A stretch of 64,000 bases of DNA from Adiantum capillus-veneris (lineage: Eukaryota > Streptophyta > Polypodiopsida > Polypodiales > Pteridaceae), in contig CM043944.1 of NCBI GenBank assembly GCA_014529385.2, forward strand, positions 174,990,740-175,054,739, in the 5' to 3' direction. Position 1 is the first letter of the stretch. Every line of letters begins with the position of its first letter. Of the stretch, positions 30,628 to 41,281 are shown in pieces. The position numbers and the translations under genes are program-made. Under the pieces are notes generated by a model, which saw only the letters and a program-made list of their open reading frames with translations, did not search any database and was not told the DNA's origin.

Positions 30628-31624
30628 TGTTAGAGTTCAGGCATCTCTCTGGATTCGTATAGTCGCTCCAAGTTTCGCCCAGGCACAATTGTTAGGGAGT
30701 GAGGGCTGTTTTGTGGCTGTGCCGGGTCAGTGTGAGGTAGGTTTCTCATGTCGGGTTGTGTTTAGCCATGTTTAGCTCGGGTTTTGCCTCTATTTCATGC
30801 CCATTACTCTCCTACAAACTAGGAGTATTTTTCCCAGCCTTGCCGATATTTTTACATGTTGCCCATTGTGCCTCTACCTATATCTCCCACATTTTTCCTC
30901 AGTCGTGGGTGCTGGCTGCCTGGCCAACCTGGACTTCTGGATCTATATAGGTGTGGGTTGGGGCACGGTTAGGAGCAACAGTGCACACTCCTCTTGGGAG
31001 CTGGAGCAAGGTGCCCCTAGTGGGCAGCCCTAGGGTTGCAGGCGGGTGCTGAGGAGGGCATCTTGCCCAGCGTTTTTCCCTCAGCCCAACATTTTTACTT
31101 TCCCAGCCAAAGGCAGCACTCAGCCCTAGCGTTTTAAGTGGGCAATAGGTGCAATGCATGGACATCCTCCTATGGTGCATCATCTCCTCAGGGAGGCCTC
31201 TCATAGGCCTTGTGATCATCCGAGATCCAGATCCGGATCTTGATCTAGCTAGCAAGAGGTGCACCAGATCTATGCTCTCGGAGCATGTTGAAAATGATAC
31301 CCATGTGGAGACCCTATCAATGGTCTTGTGTGCAGGAGCAGTTGGCAGTGTCAGTAGCAGTCGCACTTGTGTGTCCTTGGGTCTATCCATTGGGCATCTC
31401 AGTTCTATGCCAGACCACCCGCAGCAGCTTGTTATCACCATGGAGAGCCTTTACCAAATCTCTCTCTCTCTCATTCTCAAATGTCTTGTCTCTTTCTACC
31501 TCAGTGATCTCTCTTCTCCACAGGTGCCTTGTTCATGTGTTTGGCATCTAGATCGGAGTCGAGGTGTCCAACAGATACGAGCCAATTCTTCTCTTCATTG
31601 CATCTTCCGCTGCCACCTTTGACA
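30628..31624 (+). mobile_element. 5' LTR5
   Basis: Begins TGTTAGAGTTCAGGCATCTC and ends CTGCCACCTTTGACA. The 3' copy (43989-44275) shares the first ~110 bp and last ~155 bp but lacks the ~700 bp between. A minus-strand fragment at 62345-62551 matches the first ~200 bp. Confidence 0.82.
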
Positions 31625-31636
31625 TGGTATTAGAGC
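31625..31636 (+). other. primer-binding site of the LTR5 element
   Basis: TGGTATTAGAGC directly follows the LTR, one base from the initiator tRNA-Met complement. Confidence 0.8.
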
Positions 31637-32237
31637 CCTATGGTGATACAACCCACCTTGGATGCTCGGATTTGGCTAATCCCGTGCCATTGAGAGAGAA
31701 GAAGGTTGCTGTTTATTTCCTGGTTTTCTCCAAGTTTGGGGCAGATTTGGGTATGTGGAGGCTATGGATGCTCGTCTACAACTTCCTTGTCTTTACCCTT
31801 GTTTACCGCAACCTCTCTTTAGCAAGGGGAACCTGATGTAGGCTACAAGATGTGTGGTAGCTGGATTGCTTTGGTTGCCATGCCTTCCTGCAAGGGGAGC
31901 AAGCATGCGGTTGTTGGATCCAGAGGGGGAGTTATTCATTTCCAGCTTCTTCTTCAGAGAGAAGTGTGTGGATAACGGTAGGATCTTCCTCACTTTTGGA
32001 GGAGGTTTCTATGGGTGTGTTTTCTTCGAGGAGATGGATTGGCACATTTGTTGTGTCTTTTGCAAATGCACATCTTTCTTGGAATTGTCGACAGAGCTAC
32101 CTATTTGATGGGTAGCACATTGATTATTCGGTTGCATTTTGTACCAGATTATGGATAATGGATGACAGAGGGGGATCTCTTTCCTTCTTGAAGCAAAGAA
32201 TGCTCTTTGATTTTACTCTTGTCCATCTAAGGATGGA
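31637..32237 (+). mobile_element. LTR5 element internal region, left part
   Basis: About 600 bp between the primer-binding site and the LTR1 insertion. Frames are short and show no gag, protease or zinc-knuckle motif, so I call no gene. Confidence 0.5.
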
Positions 32238-32973
32238 TGTCACAAACTACTAACATGTCAAGTCACTGAAGAAAGGAGCCAACCTTAAGATCCCGGCCAA
32301 GGGGCCTAAACCCTAAGCGAAGAAGTAGAAGCAACATAAGAGTTTTACCAACTTGCAAAGTCTCGCCGAGAGGCCTATTTTTAAAGAGAAGTTTACGCCA
32401 ACTTCTGGGACCCGTCCGATGGGGCCCAAAATGAGCTAAAGATATTAAAATAAAGCAGGACCAACACACACACACACAAGCTAACTTGCGTAGAAGATGA
32501 TGATGTGGCAAACTGTACTGATTCTCGAATTTCACATTGACTGCTGACGTGGCAAATTGTACAGATTTTCGTGTTTTGCGTTGACAGGTGTTGGCATGGC
32601 AATATACGGATTTCCGTAATTTCCACTGGTAGCTTTTGGACAAGATGCTTTTAGACCGGTTGCTTTTGAGTTTGAAAGATTTTCATGTAACTGCTTTTTA
32701 TGACCAAGGACCCTTTTATATGAGCCAAGGGCTCATTCTCTAGCATGCTTCCTGAAGAAGGTGCACAGGATGGAGTACCGGCGTTGTACATAGTTCAAGT
32801 AATATAAAGAACTACGGAAAGAGGTGCCAAGGTTTGGGGCCAGTACTCTCTAGGGTGGAATTCTGCCACTCCGTGTCGCGAGTTCTCTCTCTCTAGTTTC
32901 AGTTGTTATTGAAGTGCTAAAAGTTTGTTCAATCTATTCTTTTCTATTGGCAAGTGGTGCCCGTCTTGTGACA
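32238..32973 (+). mobile_element. 5' LTR1
   Basis: TGTCACAAACTACTAACATG...CTTGTGACA. Alignable along its length with the 3' LTR (40585-41281), with small indels. The A-rich plus GGTTTGGGGCC motif is at 32800-32841. Confidence 0.9.
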
Positions 32974-33500
32974 GTGGTATCAAAGCTTCAAGCGTGTGCT
33001 TTTCTGAAAGCATACTGGCCCCACCAAAGAGCAGACAGAGCAAACCGCCGCTTCCAAAGTCTACTGGAATTTTATTTGAAGAATCTTCGTGCTCTGAATC
33101 CAAGCTTATTAGCCACTCCCACCCTTACTTCATCGGCATCTCGCGCGCTCCCGTCTTCATTGCTCATGTCTTACAAGGCATAAGCCAAAAAGACCACTTG
33201 CAAGGGAAGGATCCAAGATTTGTTTCGAGCTGGGATCTGTTTCGAGCTGCTGTTTTTCTTAGATGCATTGTCATGCAGTGGTGGAAGTCTATAGCTACCG
33301 AGCCGCTCACTCCAAGGACTAGGCAAGCTTTCAAGAAAATTTTTGCCCGAAGTTATATGGTTTCTGGCAGAGTGGGGTATCTTGAAATGCTTGCCACAGA
33401 AACCCTAGCAAAATACAAGTTGAAATTTCCCGTTGAAATTTCCCGACATCTCTCATCAAGTGTCTCTTCCCGAGCTAAAAACCTTGGAGGTCCAGTGTGA
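32974..33500 (+). pseudogene. gag remnant of the LTR1 element
   Basis: An open frame that starts inside the LTR (about 32925) and runs to 33500. In its second half it gives GKDPRFVSSWDLFRAAVFLR, VMQWWKSIATEPL and RQAFKKIFARSYMVSG. This resembles the gag capsid core (compare ALQWW and FKQLFAPAW in the gypsy gag at 23.8 kb). There is no nucleocapsid knuckle and no pol after it. It is truncated and probably non-functional. Confidence 0.55.
32975..32986 (+). other. primer-binding site of the LTR1 element
   Basis: TGGTATCAAAGC lies 1 nt after the LTR end, one base from the initiator tRNA-Met complement. The same variant is seen after LTR6. Confidence 0.8.
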
Positions 33501-33599
33501 TTGCCAAGTCTTGGGACTACCATCACTGCCACAGGAACATTGCTTGTCAAGGCTTGTTTCGACTATTCAAGAGTTTGTGGATCATATTGCGGTCAGCTA

Positions 33600-35303
33600 C
33601 GATTTTAACTTCACGAGGACGTGGCAATTGCTATTGAGTTGTTGGTTTCTTTCCAATGATTTTTGTTTAATTTTTGGGACCCTCTTTTTGAAGTTGCAAA
33701 TGACCGGACATTGTATGGCCAATGTGAAACGGCCAATGGCTGAGAGTTTCACCCGCAGTCGGGAAGGGCAGGTCACCACGAGTTGCTCGGGCTAACAGGC
33801 ACTGGAATTCGAGCAATAAAAGGGTGTCTAGGCTCAGTTCAAAGTCATTTCGACCCCTCACGACACTTATCAGTTGGTGGGTACTAGGGAATTAACTCAA
33901 AAAAGGCAAATTGGACACATGGCGACTCTTGAGCAGCTTTCCAAGTTTGCATGAAGAGGGGGCGCCCATTTCAAGAGAGGGGGCTGATTTCAGCCTAGAA
34001 CAGTATGCTATAGTGTGTGTGAGTAGTGAGTGCAGGTGTTCACAGCTTTAATGGAAAGCTTGCCTTCTCCCTTGCTCTATGTAGCGCGACGATTTGCTCT
34101 CGCGCATCTCTCCCCCATATGCCCCACTAGTTGGGCTTCTCAAATGACCATGTACAATTATGGGGGTTTTATGCGTGTTTGTCAAGGCAAGAGCCTTATG
34201 TACAGGAACCGGATTAGCTAATTGCTAATCCCCTTCAAGTGCGCATAGTTCCAACGCGAAGGAATGCGAAAACGGAGAGTTTTCTCGCGTGAAAACTCGT
34301 CCAAATTATAGGGGAACTGTTCCATTGCGTGCGGGAGCACCTGAGACACGCGTAGGTGTGCTCACTCCGCTCGAAACGGTCCATAACAGAGAATTACAGC
34401 TTGCTGTGTTTTTCTGCAGGTTTAGGGTTTCGCACCTAAACTGCAGGGAATCGACGGGGGAGCCTCGAAAAGGCCTTGTGATGAGTGTACAGGGCAGTAG
34501 GCATCTAACAATGGAAAAACAGAAAAATTACAGCATGCTGAAATTGACCTGCAGCTCATTGGTAAGCTACCATACCGCAAGGGAAAGTGTCCTTAACGTA
34601 CTTTTGACCAACAGGGGTATTTGCGCCGTTATGCTGGCGAAATTGGGTCAAAAACCTGCAATTACAGCCATGGACAGGTTTGGACAGCTTGGTGAGGGCT
34701 AGGTGCAAGGGTTCGGATCGTTTTTTTTGTCAGGGGAGCCTCGAGATAAGCATTGGGTGCTTGTACAGGACAATTTAAGGGAGATTTCCCGTGAGGAATC
34801 TTGTCTAATTCAAGGGGCAAGTGACCCTACAGGTACGAGAGCTCAAGGGCTATCCAGAAAAGTGATCGGCACGCGGATCGGAGTGCAAAACAGAGAATTC
34901 AGCGAGCTGCAATTTCTCACCAGGTTTTGCAAAGAGCTCTAAAGTGCGTGGAAAGTCTATGTTTGCTTGGGAATTTTTCCGTGGAGTCTTCTACTGTGGT
35001 TATGTTGCCGAAATCGGGTTGGAGTAGAGGAATTTCAACCCGATAAAAGTGGGACAGCTTGTAGAAGTTTACAGGTTTTTCTCAAGTTTAATAAGAATAA
35101 AGAAATACCGAAAGGGACGCCAGTCTTTGGGGCCAACACGGTGTCGCTGTCTACTTGGTAGCGCTCTAGCTGCCAGGCCGTGGTTCGTCTTTAAGTGTTG
35201 AATTCCAGTCACAGGCTTATTCGTGAAGTTCCTTTGTGCCGTAAAGTGAAAGTAAAGTTATCGGGTGAAAGCCAAAGGTCTGCCGCCCCACGAGCCGGTT
35301 TCA
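33600..35303 (+). mobile_element. LTR3 copy inside the LTR1 element, worn solo LTR
   Basis: It matches the LTR3 body: GGACATTGTATGGCCAATGTG near 33702, ATTAGCTAATTGCTAATCC near 34211, TCTCGCGTGAAAACTCGTCC near 34283, the A-rich motif at 35090-35134, and the end GAGCCGGTTTCA at 35303. The start is too diverged to place exactly. No internal sequence follows, so this is a solo LTR or a fragment. Confidence 0.7.
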
Positions 35304-35569
35304 CTAACCCTAATTTTTGGTGCAGGTTTCAGGATGGAAAGTCTGTCGACTTTTCGAGCTTGACTGATGTTGAGATTGCTTTTTAAGTTTGAGTTCTATT
35401 TGAAAACTTGTTTGGTGATCCAGTTTGGAATTTGTTTGAGATGGATGGTATCTGTTTTGATCCTGTCTTGGTGTCGATTTGAAATGTTTTACTCTGGTTT
35501 GAATACTGGTTTCAATGTTTGGTGATTTACTCCCAGGTGGAGTAGTGAGAAATGATGTTTGAGAATCCT

Positions 35570-35849
35570 TGCACGTACTCATGGCCCGAACCCTTGTGGT
35601 TATTTGCAGAGGGAGTATTGAATGCTTGAAAAATATTGTTGTTGTTACTCCCGGCCCAAACATGGATGGTTATGTGGGAGGAGTATTAAGAATTTTGAAC
35701 AATGGTTACTCTCAGCACCTCCAAACGACGCAGGCTACCACCTGCGGTCTGGGGGGCGTTTGGTTGTAAAAGGCCTCTATATCTCCCAGCCCGGACCTTT
35801 TTAGGTTATGCCGGAGGAGTGATGAGGGAGTTGTTGAATATCTCCCGGC
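35570..35849 (+). repeat. degenerate tandem repeat around CTCCCGGCCCGGA
   Basis: Units of about 60-70 bp, each with a core like TACTCCCGGCCCAAAC...GGTTATG...GGAGGAGTATT, recur near 35577, 35645, 35705 (poor), 35779 and 35838. The last is continued at 40265-40299 after the gypsy insertion (CCTTGTTAGGTTATGC), which confirms the insertion point. Confidence 0.65.
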
Positions 35850-35854
35850 CCGGA

Positions 35855-36384
35855 TGTCACAAACTAGTGACGTGGCATGACCCGACACACTCCCAACGTG
35901 GGGCAGCAGAATCGGTGCAACAAGACAGTCCCGTAAAAAGCGGAAACTCGCTTACGTGGCACTGCCGTACGGACCCTTTGCAATTTGCGGCGCAAAAAGC
36001 GCTGGCAGGCTGTACGAAAATCCTACGCAATTTTTTGGCAGCTTTTGAGTCAAATTGCTTTATTTACAAGGCTTTTCATAGAAAGCTTTTGGGGCTCTGC
36101 TTTTGGGCTTCCCTTGTAACCTTTAAATTGGTGGGCAAGGTCTCACAACTCAGAGCATCTGGACGCAAAGTCTGAGAGTGAGAACCCTCCCACTCTCTTG
36201 TACTTTGAACTCAGATTAATACAAAAAGAAATACCGAAAGGGGCACCAGTCTTTGGGGCCAATATCTCTAGGCACGGAACTCCGTTGGGCCGTGTCGAAT
36301 CAACTGTGAATTGTGAATTTTTTTGAAGTGAATCTCTGCTGTGTTGCGGTAGAATCTTGACTTGGAGTGTCCAAGTTTGTTACA
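35855..36384 (+). mobile_element. 5' LTR2
   Basis: TGTCACAAACTAGTGACGTG to GTCCAAGTTTGTTACA. The A-rich motif with GGCACCAGTCTTTGGGGCC is at 36215-36260, placed where the R/poly(A) region is expected. Confidence 0.95.
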
Positions 36385-37780
36385 GTGGTATCAGAGAGCG
36401 GCCAATTTCTCTTCTACCGAGAAATCCGATCCTTTTCTCGCGGCACTCATGGATTCAAACAGAGATCGATCGACTTCCTGTGCATCTGGGGATGTGGGAA
36501 GAGATCACGAAGAAGATTCTCACAAAGAGTACGGCCTGCCTCGGCCTACTCAGGCGAAGAATGAAGAGATTATGAACCAAGTGAAAGACCTCTTGGAAAA
36601 GGGTCTTATCCAGCCAAGTACTTCACCTTCCTGCTATCCGGTGTTGTTGGTTTTGAAGAAAGACGGATCTTGGAGAATGTGCATTGACTATAGAGCTCTC
36701 AACAAAATCACCATCAAGAACAGATTTCTGATTCCTAGGATCGATGATATTCTTGACTGACTACAAAGATCCGCTTGTTTCAGCAGGATCAATTTGAAGA
36801 GCGGATATCATAAGATCTGAATCGCGCCGGGAGATGTCTACAAGACAGCTTTTCGCACGACCTTCGGTTTATTCGAGTTTTTGGTGATGCCTTTTAGCCT
36901 TACCAATGCTCCAGCGACCTTTAACCGAATGATCGACAGGATTTTCAGAGAGTACAGATCTTTTGTGGGCACTTTCTTTGATGACATTATAGTCTTCTCC
37001 AAGGATGAGACAAAACATAGAGAAAATCTGCTACAGGTCTTTCAGGCATTGCGAAATCACAATGTGCAAAACCCGGCCAAGATTGAGACTATTCGTGATT
37101 GGCCCGATTTGAAGAATGTCCATGCAATTAGAAGCTTCTTGGGCTTATGTTCTTTCTACCGGCGGTTCATTAGAAAGTTTGCAGAGGTTGCTTCCCCTTT
37201 GCATATCTTGACACAGAAAGGAGTCCCTTTCTTGTGGGGACCCACAAAGGTGACTGCATTTCAGACATTGAAAGAGAAATTGACTACAGGACCAGTTTTG
37301 ACTTTGCCGGATTTGCAGAAGTCATTTGAAGTATGCTTGTGGTCGTAGTCTGGGTGCGGTCTTAATGCAAGAAGTCCATGTCATTGCCTACGAGAGCCGC
37401 TTGTTCTCAAGGCCGGAATTGACAGCACAGATATATGAGAAAGAGCTTTTGGCAGTTATCCATGCTCTTAATCAGTGGCGACATTACCTACTCGGAGCCG
37501 ATTTTACGGTCTTCATAGATCACCAGAGTTTACGCTACTTCTTGTCACAGAAGCAGCTATCGAAAAAGCAGATGCGGTGGGCAAACATCTTGTCACAATT
37601 TCACTTCAAGATTGTCCATGTGCAGGGACAGAAGAACTTGGTGGCAGATGCTTTGTCCCGGAAGCCATTGGTTCAGGCTATTTCCGCGATACACCAAGAA
37701 GCTTCGAGGATATGGTCGATCAGTATGCCACAGATCCAGATTTTGCAGATGTATTCAATTGAATACAGAATGGGGAGGTA
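36362..37780 (+). pseudogene. gypsy gag start fused to reverse transcriptase and RNase H, broken
   Basis: A few gag-like residues ([11 protein letters not shown]) run in frame straight into the RT leader [19 protein letters not shown], so most of gag and all of protease are deleted. RT motifs follow: [17 protein letters not shown], then a TGA at 36758-36760, NLKSGYHK in the next piece, FSLTNAPATF, and FFDD at codons 36974-36985. Part of the thumb is deleted after QALRNH (about 37060). RNase H follows after a frameshift near 37330: SLGAVLMQ, YEKELLAVIHAL, IDHQSLRYF and VADALSRKP. The catalytic Asp segment of RNase H is disrupted at the frameshift. Confidence 0.9.
36386..36396 (+). other. primer-binding site of the LTR2 gypsy element
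   Basis: TGGTATCAGAG starts 1 nt after the LTR and matches the initiator tRNA-Met complement over these 11 bases; the next base differs. Confidence 0.85.
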
Positions 37781-39140
37781 GTAGCGGGATATTCCATTCG
37801 GGATGGCTACTTGATGAAGAAAACGATGTTGTGCGTTACAAAGCCGTTGAGGGAAAAGGTTTTAACCGAATGCCACTGTCCACCTTTTACGGGTCACCGC
37901 GGCATTGCTACCACCTTGAAAGGTGTGGAGAGATACTTCTTTTGGCCGAGACTCAAGAAGGACGTGGACGATTTTGTACGCAATTGCTTGGTATGCCAGA
38001 AGGTCAAGTTTGACAAGCATAAAGCACAGGGATTGTTACAGCCTTTACCCATACCCACCCACCCCTGGGAAAGTATTGCAATGGATTTCATTTTTGATCT
38101 CCCGAAGACACAGAGTGGGCACGATGGTATCTGGACTGTTATTGAGATTTAGCAAGCAAGCTCATTTCATTCCAGTGAAGAAGACAGTCAAGCCAGATCA
38201 TTTAGCGAGGCTGTTCATTGCCCAGATATTCAGATTACATGGCATGCCTGAGACAATTGTTTCTGACAGGGATCCCCAATTCACGAGTTTATTTTGGAAG
38301 GCTATTGGGGAGAACATTGGCACGCGGTTGTAGTTCTCGTCATCTTTCCACCCGCAGACAGACGGGCAATCGGAGATTGCAAATTCAGTTGTACTGGATT
38401 TATTGAAGTCTTACATCTCAGATCAGAAGACTCGATGGGAAAAGTATTTGCCCTTGGTGGAATTTGCCTACAATAACACGATACACTTTTCGACGGGGAA
38501 GGTGCCATTTGAGATTATTGAAGGTGCTCCGAAGGTTCCACCCTTCTTAAGCACGAAAGATAAGATTTTTGAAGCCGACCAGTATACACGGGACTTGGAC
38601 ACTGCTTTTGCCAAGGTCCAGGAGGCTTTAGAGAAATCCCAAGAAAGACACAAAAAGGCAGCAGATCGACATCGTCGCGATTTGAAATTAAAGGAGAACG
38701 ATTGGATGCTCTTACGTTTTGAGAAGGCACGCTTGAGAAAGAAAAAGGGAAAGGAGCGGCTTTTTCCAAAGCTTAGCATGAGATACTATGGACCTTTCCA
38801 GATAAAAGAAAAGATAAATGATGTCTCCTTTAGATTGAAGCTGCCCGATACTTGGAGGATTCACAATGCTTTTCATGTGAGTCTCTTGAAGCCTTTTAAA
38901 GGCGATGTGCCCAATGATGGGGAGCCAGATGAGCAACCTGAAGTGGAGGAAAATGAGGAGATACTCGTTCCAGAACAGATATTGGCACAGAAAGACAGAA
39001 AGATTAAAGGTAAAGCGATAAGACGGTTCTTGGTTAAATTCAAGAACTATCCCGCATTGGATGCGAAGTGGATGGAGGAGGAGGAGGCAGATACTCCTCA
39101 GATTGTGAACCTTTACCTTGAAGCATTCGGTTTAGCATAG
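37781..39140 (+). pseudogene. gypsy integrase and chromodomain, in three pieces
   Basis: Piece one (37811-38152) has the HHCC finger (HCPPFTGHRG ... CLVCQKVK) and AMDFIFDLP (first catalytic Asp). A frameshift near 38145 leads to SKQAHFIPVKK, VSDRDPQFTSLFW (second Asp), ending in a TAG near 38331. The segment with the catalytic Glu (DGQSEIANS) is read in another frame near 38360. The last piece, 38403-39140, is open for 245 codons: PLVEFAYNNTIHFSTG, LRKKKGKERLFPKLSMRYYG, NAFHVSLLKPF, then a chromodomain (RRFLVKFKNYPALDAKWMEE) ending LYLEAFGLA. Confidence 0.92.
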
Positions 39141-39730
39141 TCTACTCCGATAGAACCCTGATTTCAGCATGGACGAATCTAGTGCAGTGGATATGCACAA
39201 GAGGGGAGTCACTCCACTCCTTTGTCGACAGATTGCCCCGATACCTTGATTTGATATAGAGTCATCGATGTCCCTTTGGGTTTCAAGGATACTGCTGAGC
39301 TGATAGTATTCTGTTGTATGACTTTATGAACTGGAATTCTCGATAATATGATACAGATTTGTACTTGACTTGTTTAAGTGCGGGAATTGATAGGCGAAAT
39401 GAATGCAGCATTTCGGTCTGATAAATCTCTAGACATGATTGCAATAAGGATTAGTCAATCAGGCATCTGAGAGATCACGACTAGATCTAGATTCGATTGC
39501 TAAATATGTTGCCGATTAGTCATGGTCTGAGATTGGAATGATTGTTGAATGTGATTTGTCATGTGATGTCAAGTGATGTCCTATGATGTGACTATTGATT
39601 GGTACATGTGCTAGATGTGTGTTCCTAGTGCATCGGTACTAGCAATCAGTGCCTACTAAGACAGTTTATGGCCTCTATCTGTTTTGCAGGCGTAATTGAG
39701 GACGATTACAATGCTTTGAAGAGGGGGGTA
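39141..39730 (+). other. 3' untranslated internal region and polypurine tract of the LTR2 gypsy element
   Basis: Noncoding. A conserved stretch, GCACAAGAGGGGAGTCACTC near 39196, recurs at 52169 and 62114, linking the two gag-only copies to this family. A purine-rich GAAGAGGGGGGTA at 39718-39730 is the likely polypurine tract. Confidence 0.75.
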
Positions 39731-40259
39731 TGTCACAAACTAGTGACGTGGCATGACCCGAGAAACTCCCAAAGTGGAGCAACAAAATCGATGCAGCAAG
39801 ACAGTCCCGTAATAGGCGAAAACTGGTTGACATGCAACTGCCGTACGGACCCTTCGCAATTTGCGGCGCAAAAAGCGCTGGCACACTGTACGGAAATCCT
39901 ATGCAATTTTTTGGCAACTTTTGAGTCAAATTGCTTTATTTACAAGGCTTTTCACTGAAAGCTTTTGGGGCTCTGCTTTTGGGCTTCCCTTGTAACCTTT
40001 AAATTGGTGGGCAAGGTCTCATAACTCAGAGCATCTGGATGCAGAGTCTGAGAGTGAGAACCCTCCCACTCTCTTGTACTTTGAACTCAGATTAATACAA
40101 AAAGAAATACCGAAAGGGGCACCAGTCTTTGGGGCCAATGTCTCTAGGCACGGAACTACGCCGGCCGTGTCGAATCAACTATGAATTGTAAATTGTTTTG
40201 AAGTAAATTTCTGTTGTGTCACGGTAGAATCTTGACTTGGAGTGTCCAAGTTTGCTACA
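39731..40259 (+). mobile_element. 3' LTR2
   Basis: Same start and end as the 5' LTR2; the A-rich motif is at 40091-40136. Confidence 0.95.
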
Positions 40260-40264
40260 CCGGA

Positions 40265-40584
40265 CCTTGTTAGGTTATGCGGTTGAAGTGTTCATCGGCG
40301 ACTTAATGTTTCTACGTCTTGTAACATGCATATAAGAGCATTTGTGTTGCATTGTGATGTGCCAACCCCTGAATATTCCTTATTGGATGAGACTTCTGGG
40401 AAGTCAATGACCAAGGATATTAAGAGTTCCAATCTGGAATGCGACTCCTTATTGGATGAGATTCTTTTGGGAAGCCAACGACCTAGGAAATCAAGAGCTC
40501 CGATTTGGATTGAGAAACTGATTGTCCCTCGGATTGTCCCTCAAAATGACCCTCGGACAATTACTTTCTTTCAAGAAGGAGAGA
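40265..40584 (+). other. right internal remainder of the LTR1 element
   Basis: It resumes the repeat interrupted at 35849, then reaches a purine-rich AAGAAGGAGAGA at 40573-40584, the likely polypurine tract of the LTR1 element. A 96-codon frame at 40326-40616 has no recognisable domain and overlaps the LTR. Confidence 0.6.
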
Positions 40585-41281
40585 TGTCACAAACTACTGA
40601 CGTGTCAAGTCACTGAAGAACGGAGCCAACCTTCACATCCCGGCCAAGGGGCCTAAACCCTAAGTGAAGAAGCAGAAGCAGCATAAGAGTTTTACCAACT
40701 TGCTAAGTCTCGCCGAAAGGCCTATTTCTAAAGAGAAGTTTTCGCCAACTTCTGGGACCCCGTCTGCTGGGGCCCAAAGGAACTAAAGATATTAAAATAA
40801 AGCAAGACCAGCACACACACACAAAAGCTAACTTGCGCAGAAGAAGATGATGTGGCAGACTGTACGGATTTCCGGATTTCACGCTGACTGCTCACGTGGC
40901 AGATTGTACGGATTTTCGCATTTTGCACTGGCAGGAGTTGATGTGGCACTGTATGGATTTTCATAATTTGCGCTGGCAGCTTTTGGATCAATTGCTTTTG
41001 AGTTTGAAAGATTTTCATGTAACTATGAGCCAAGGGCTCATTCTCTGGCATGCTTCCTGAAGAAGGTGCAAAGGATGGAGTACTGGTGTTGTACAGAGTT
41101 AAAGTAATATAAAGAAATACCAAAAGGGGCACCAAGGTTTGGGGCCATTACTCTCTGGGATGGAATTCCGCCACTCCCTGTCCAGTGTGCTCTCTCTCTT
41201 TCAGTTTCAATTGTTATTGAAGTGCTGAAAGTCTGTTTAGTCTGTTCTTTTCTATTGGCACGTGGTGCCAGTCTTGTGACA
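40585..41281 (+). mobile_element. 3' LTR1
   Basis: TGTCACAAACTACTGACGTG...CTTGTGACA, matching the 5' LTR1; the A-rich motif is at 41104-41146. Confidence 0.9.

Larger units (their letters stand above)
35855..40259 (+). mobile_element. nested gypsy chromovirus-like element with LTR2 and duplication CCGGA
   Basis: CCGGA flanks both ends exactly (35850-35854 and 40260-40264). The 5' LTR (35855-36384) and 3' LTR (39731-40259) are about 530 bp, both TGTCACAAACTAGTGACG...TACA, with few visible differences, so the insertion is recent compared with its host. The primer-binding site and polypurine tract are present. The coding region is related to that at 24-28 kb but lacks most of gag and the protease, and has several stops and frameshifts. 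Confidence 0.95.
32238..41281 (+). mobile_element. LTR1 element with target duplication ATGGA, split by a gypsy element
   Basis: ATGGA flanks both ends exactly (32233-32237 and 41282-41286). The 5' LTR is 32238-32973, the primer-binding site 32975-32986 and the 3' LTR 40585-41281. The internal region holds a short gag remnant, a worn LTR3 copy, a degenerate repeat, and the nested gypsy element 35855-40259. No pol of its own remains, so it is non-autonomous or decayed. Confidence 0.9.

Noticed and set aside
33990-34230. Host gene exon around CTTGCTCTATGTAGCGCGAC
   Set aside because: The same sequence recurs in other LTR3 copies (near 29010), so it is LTR sequence.
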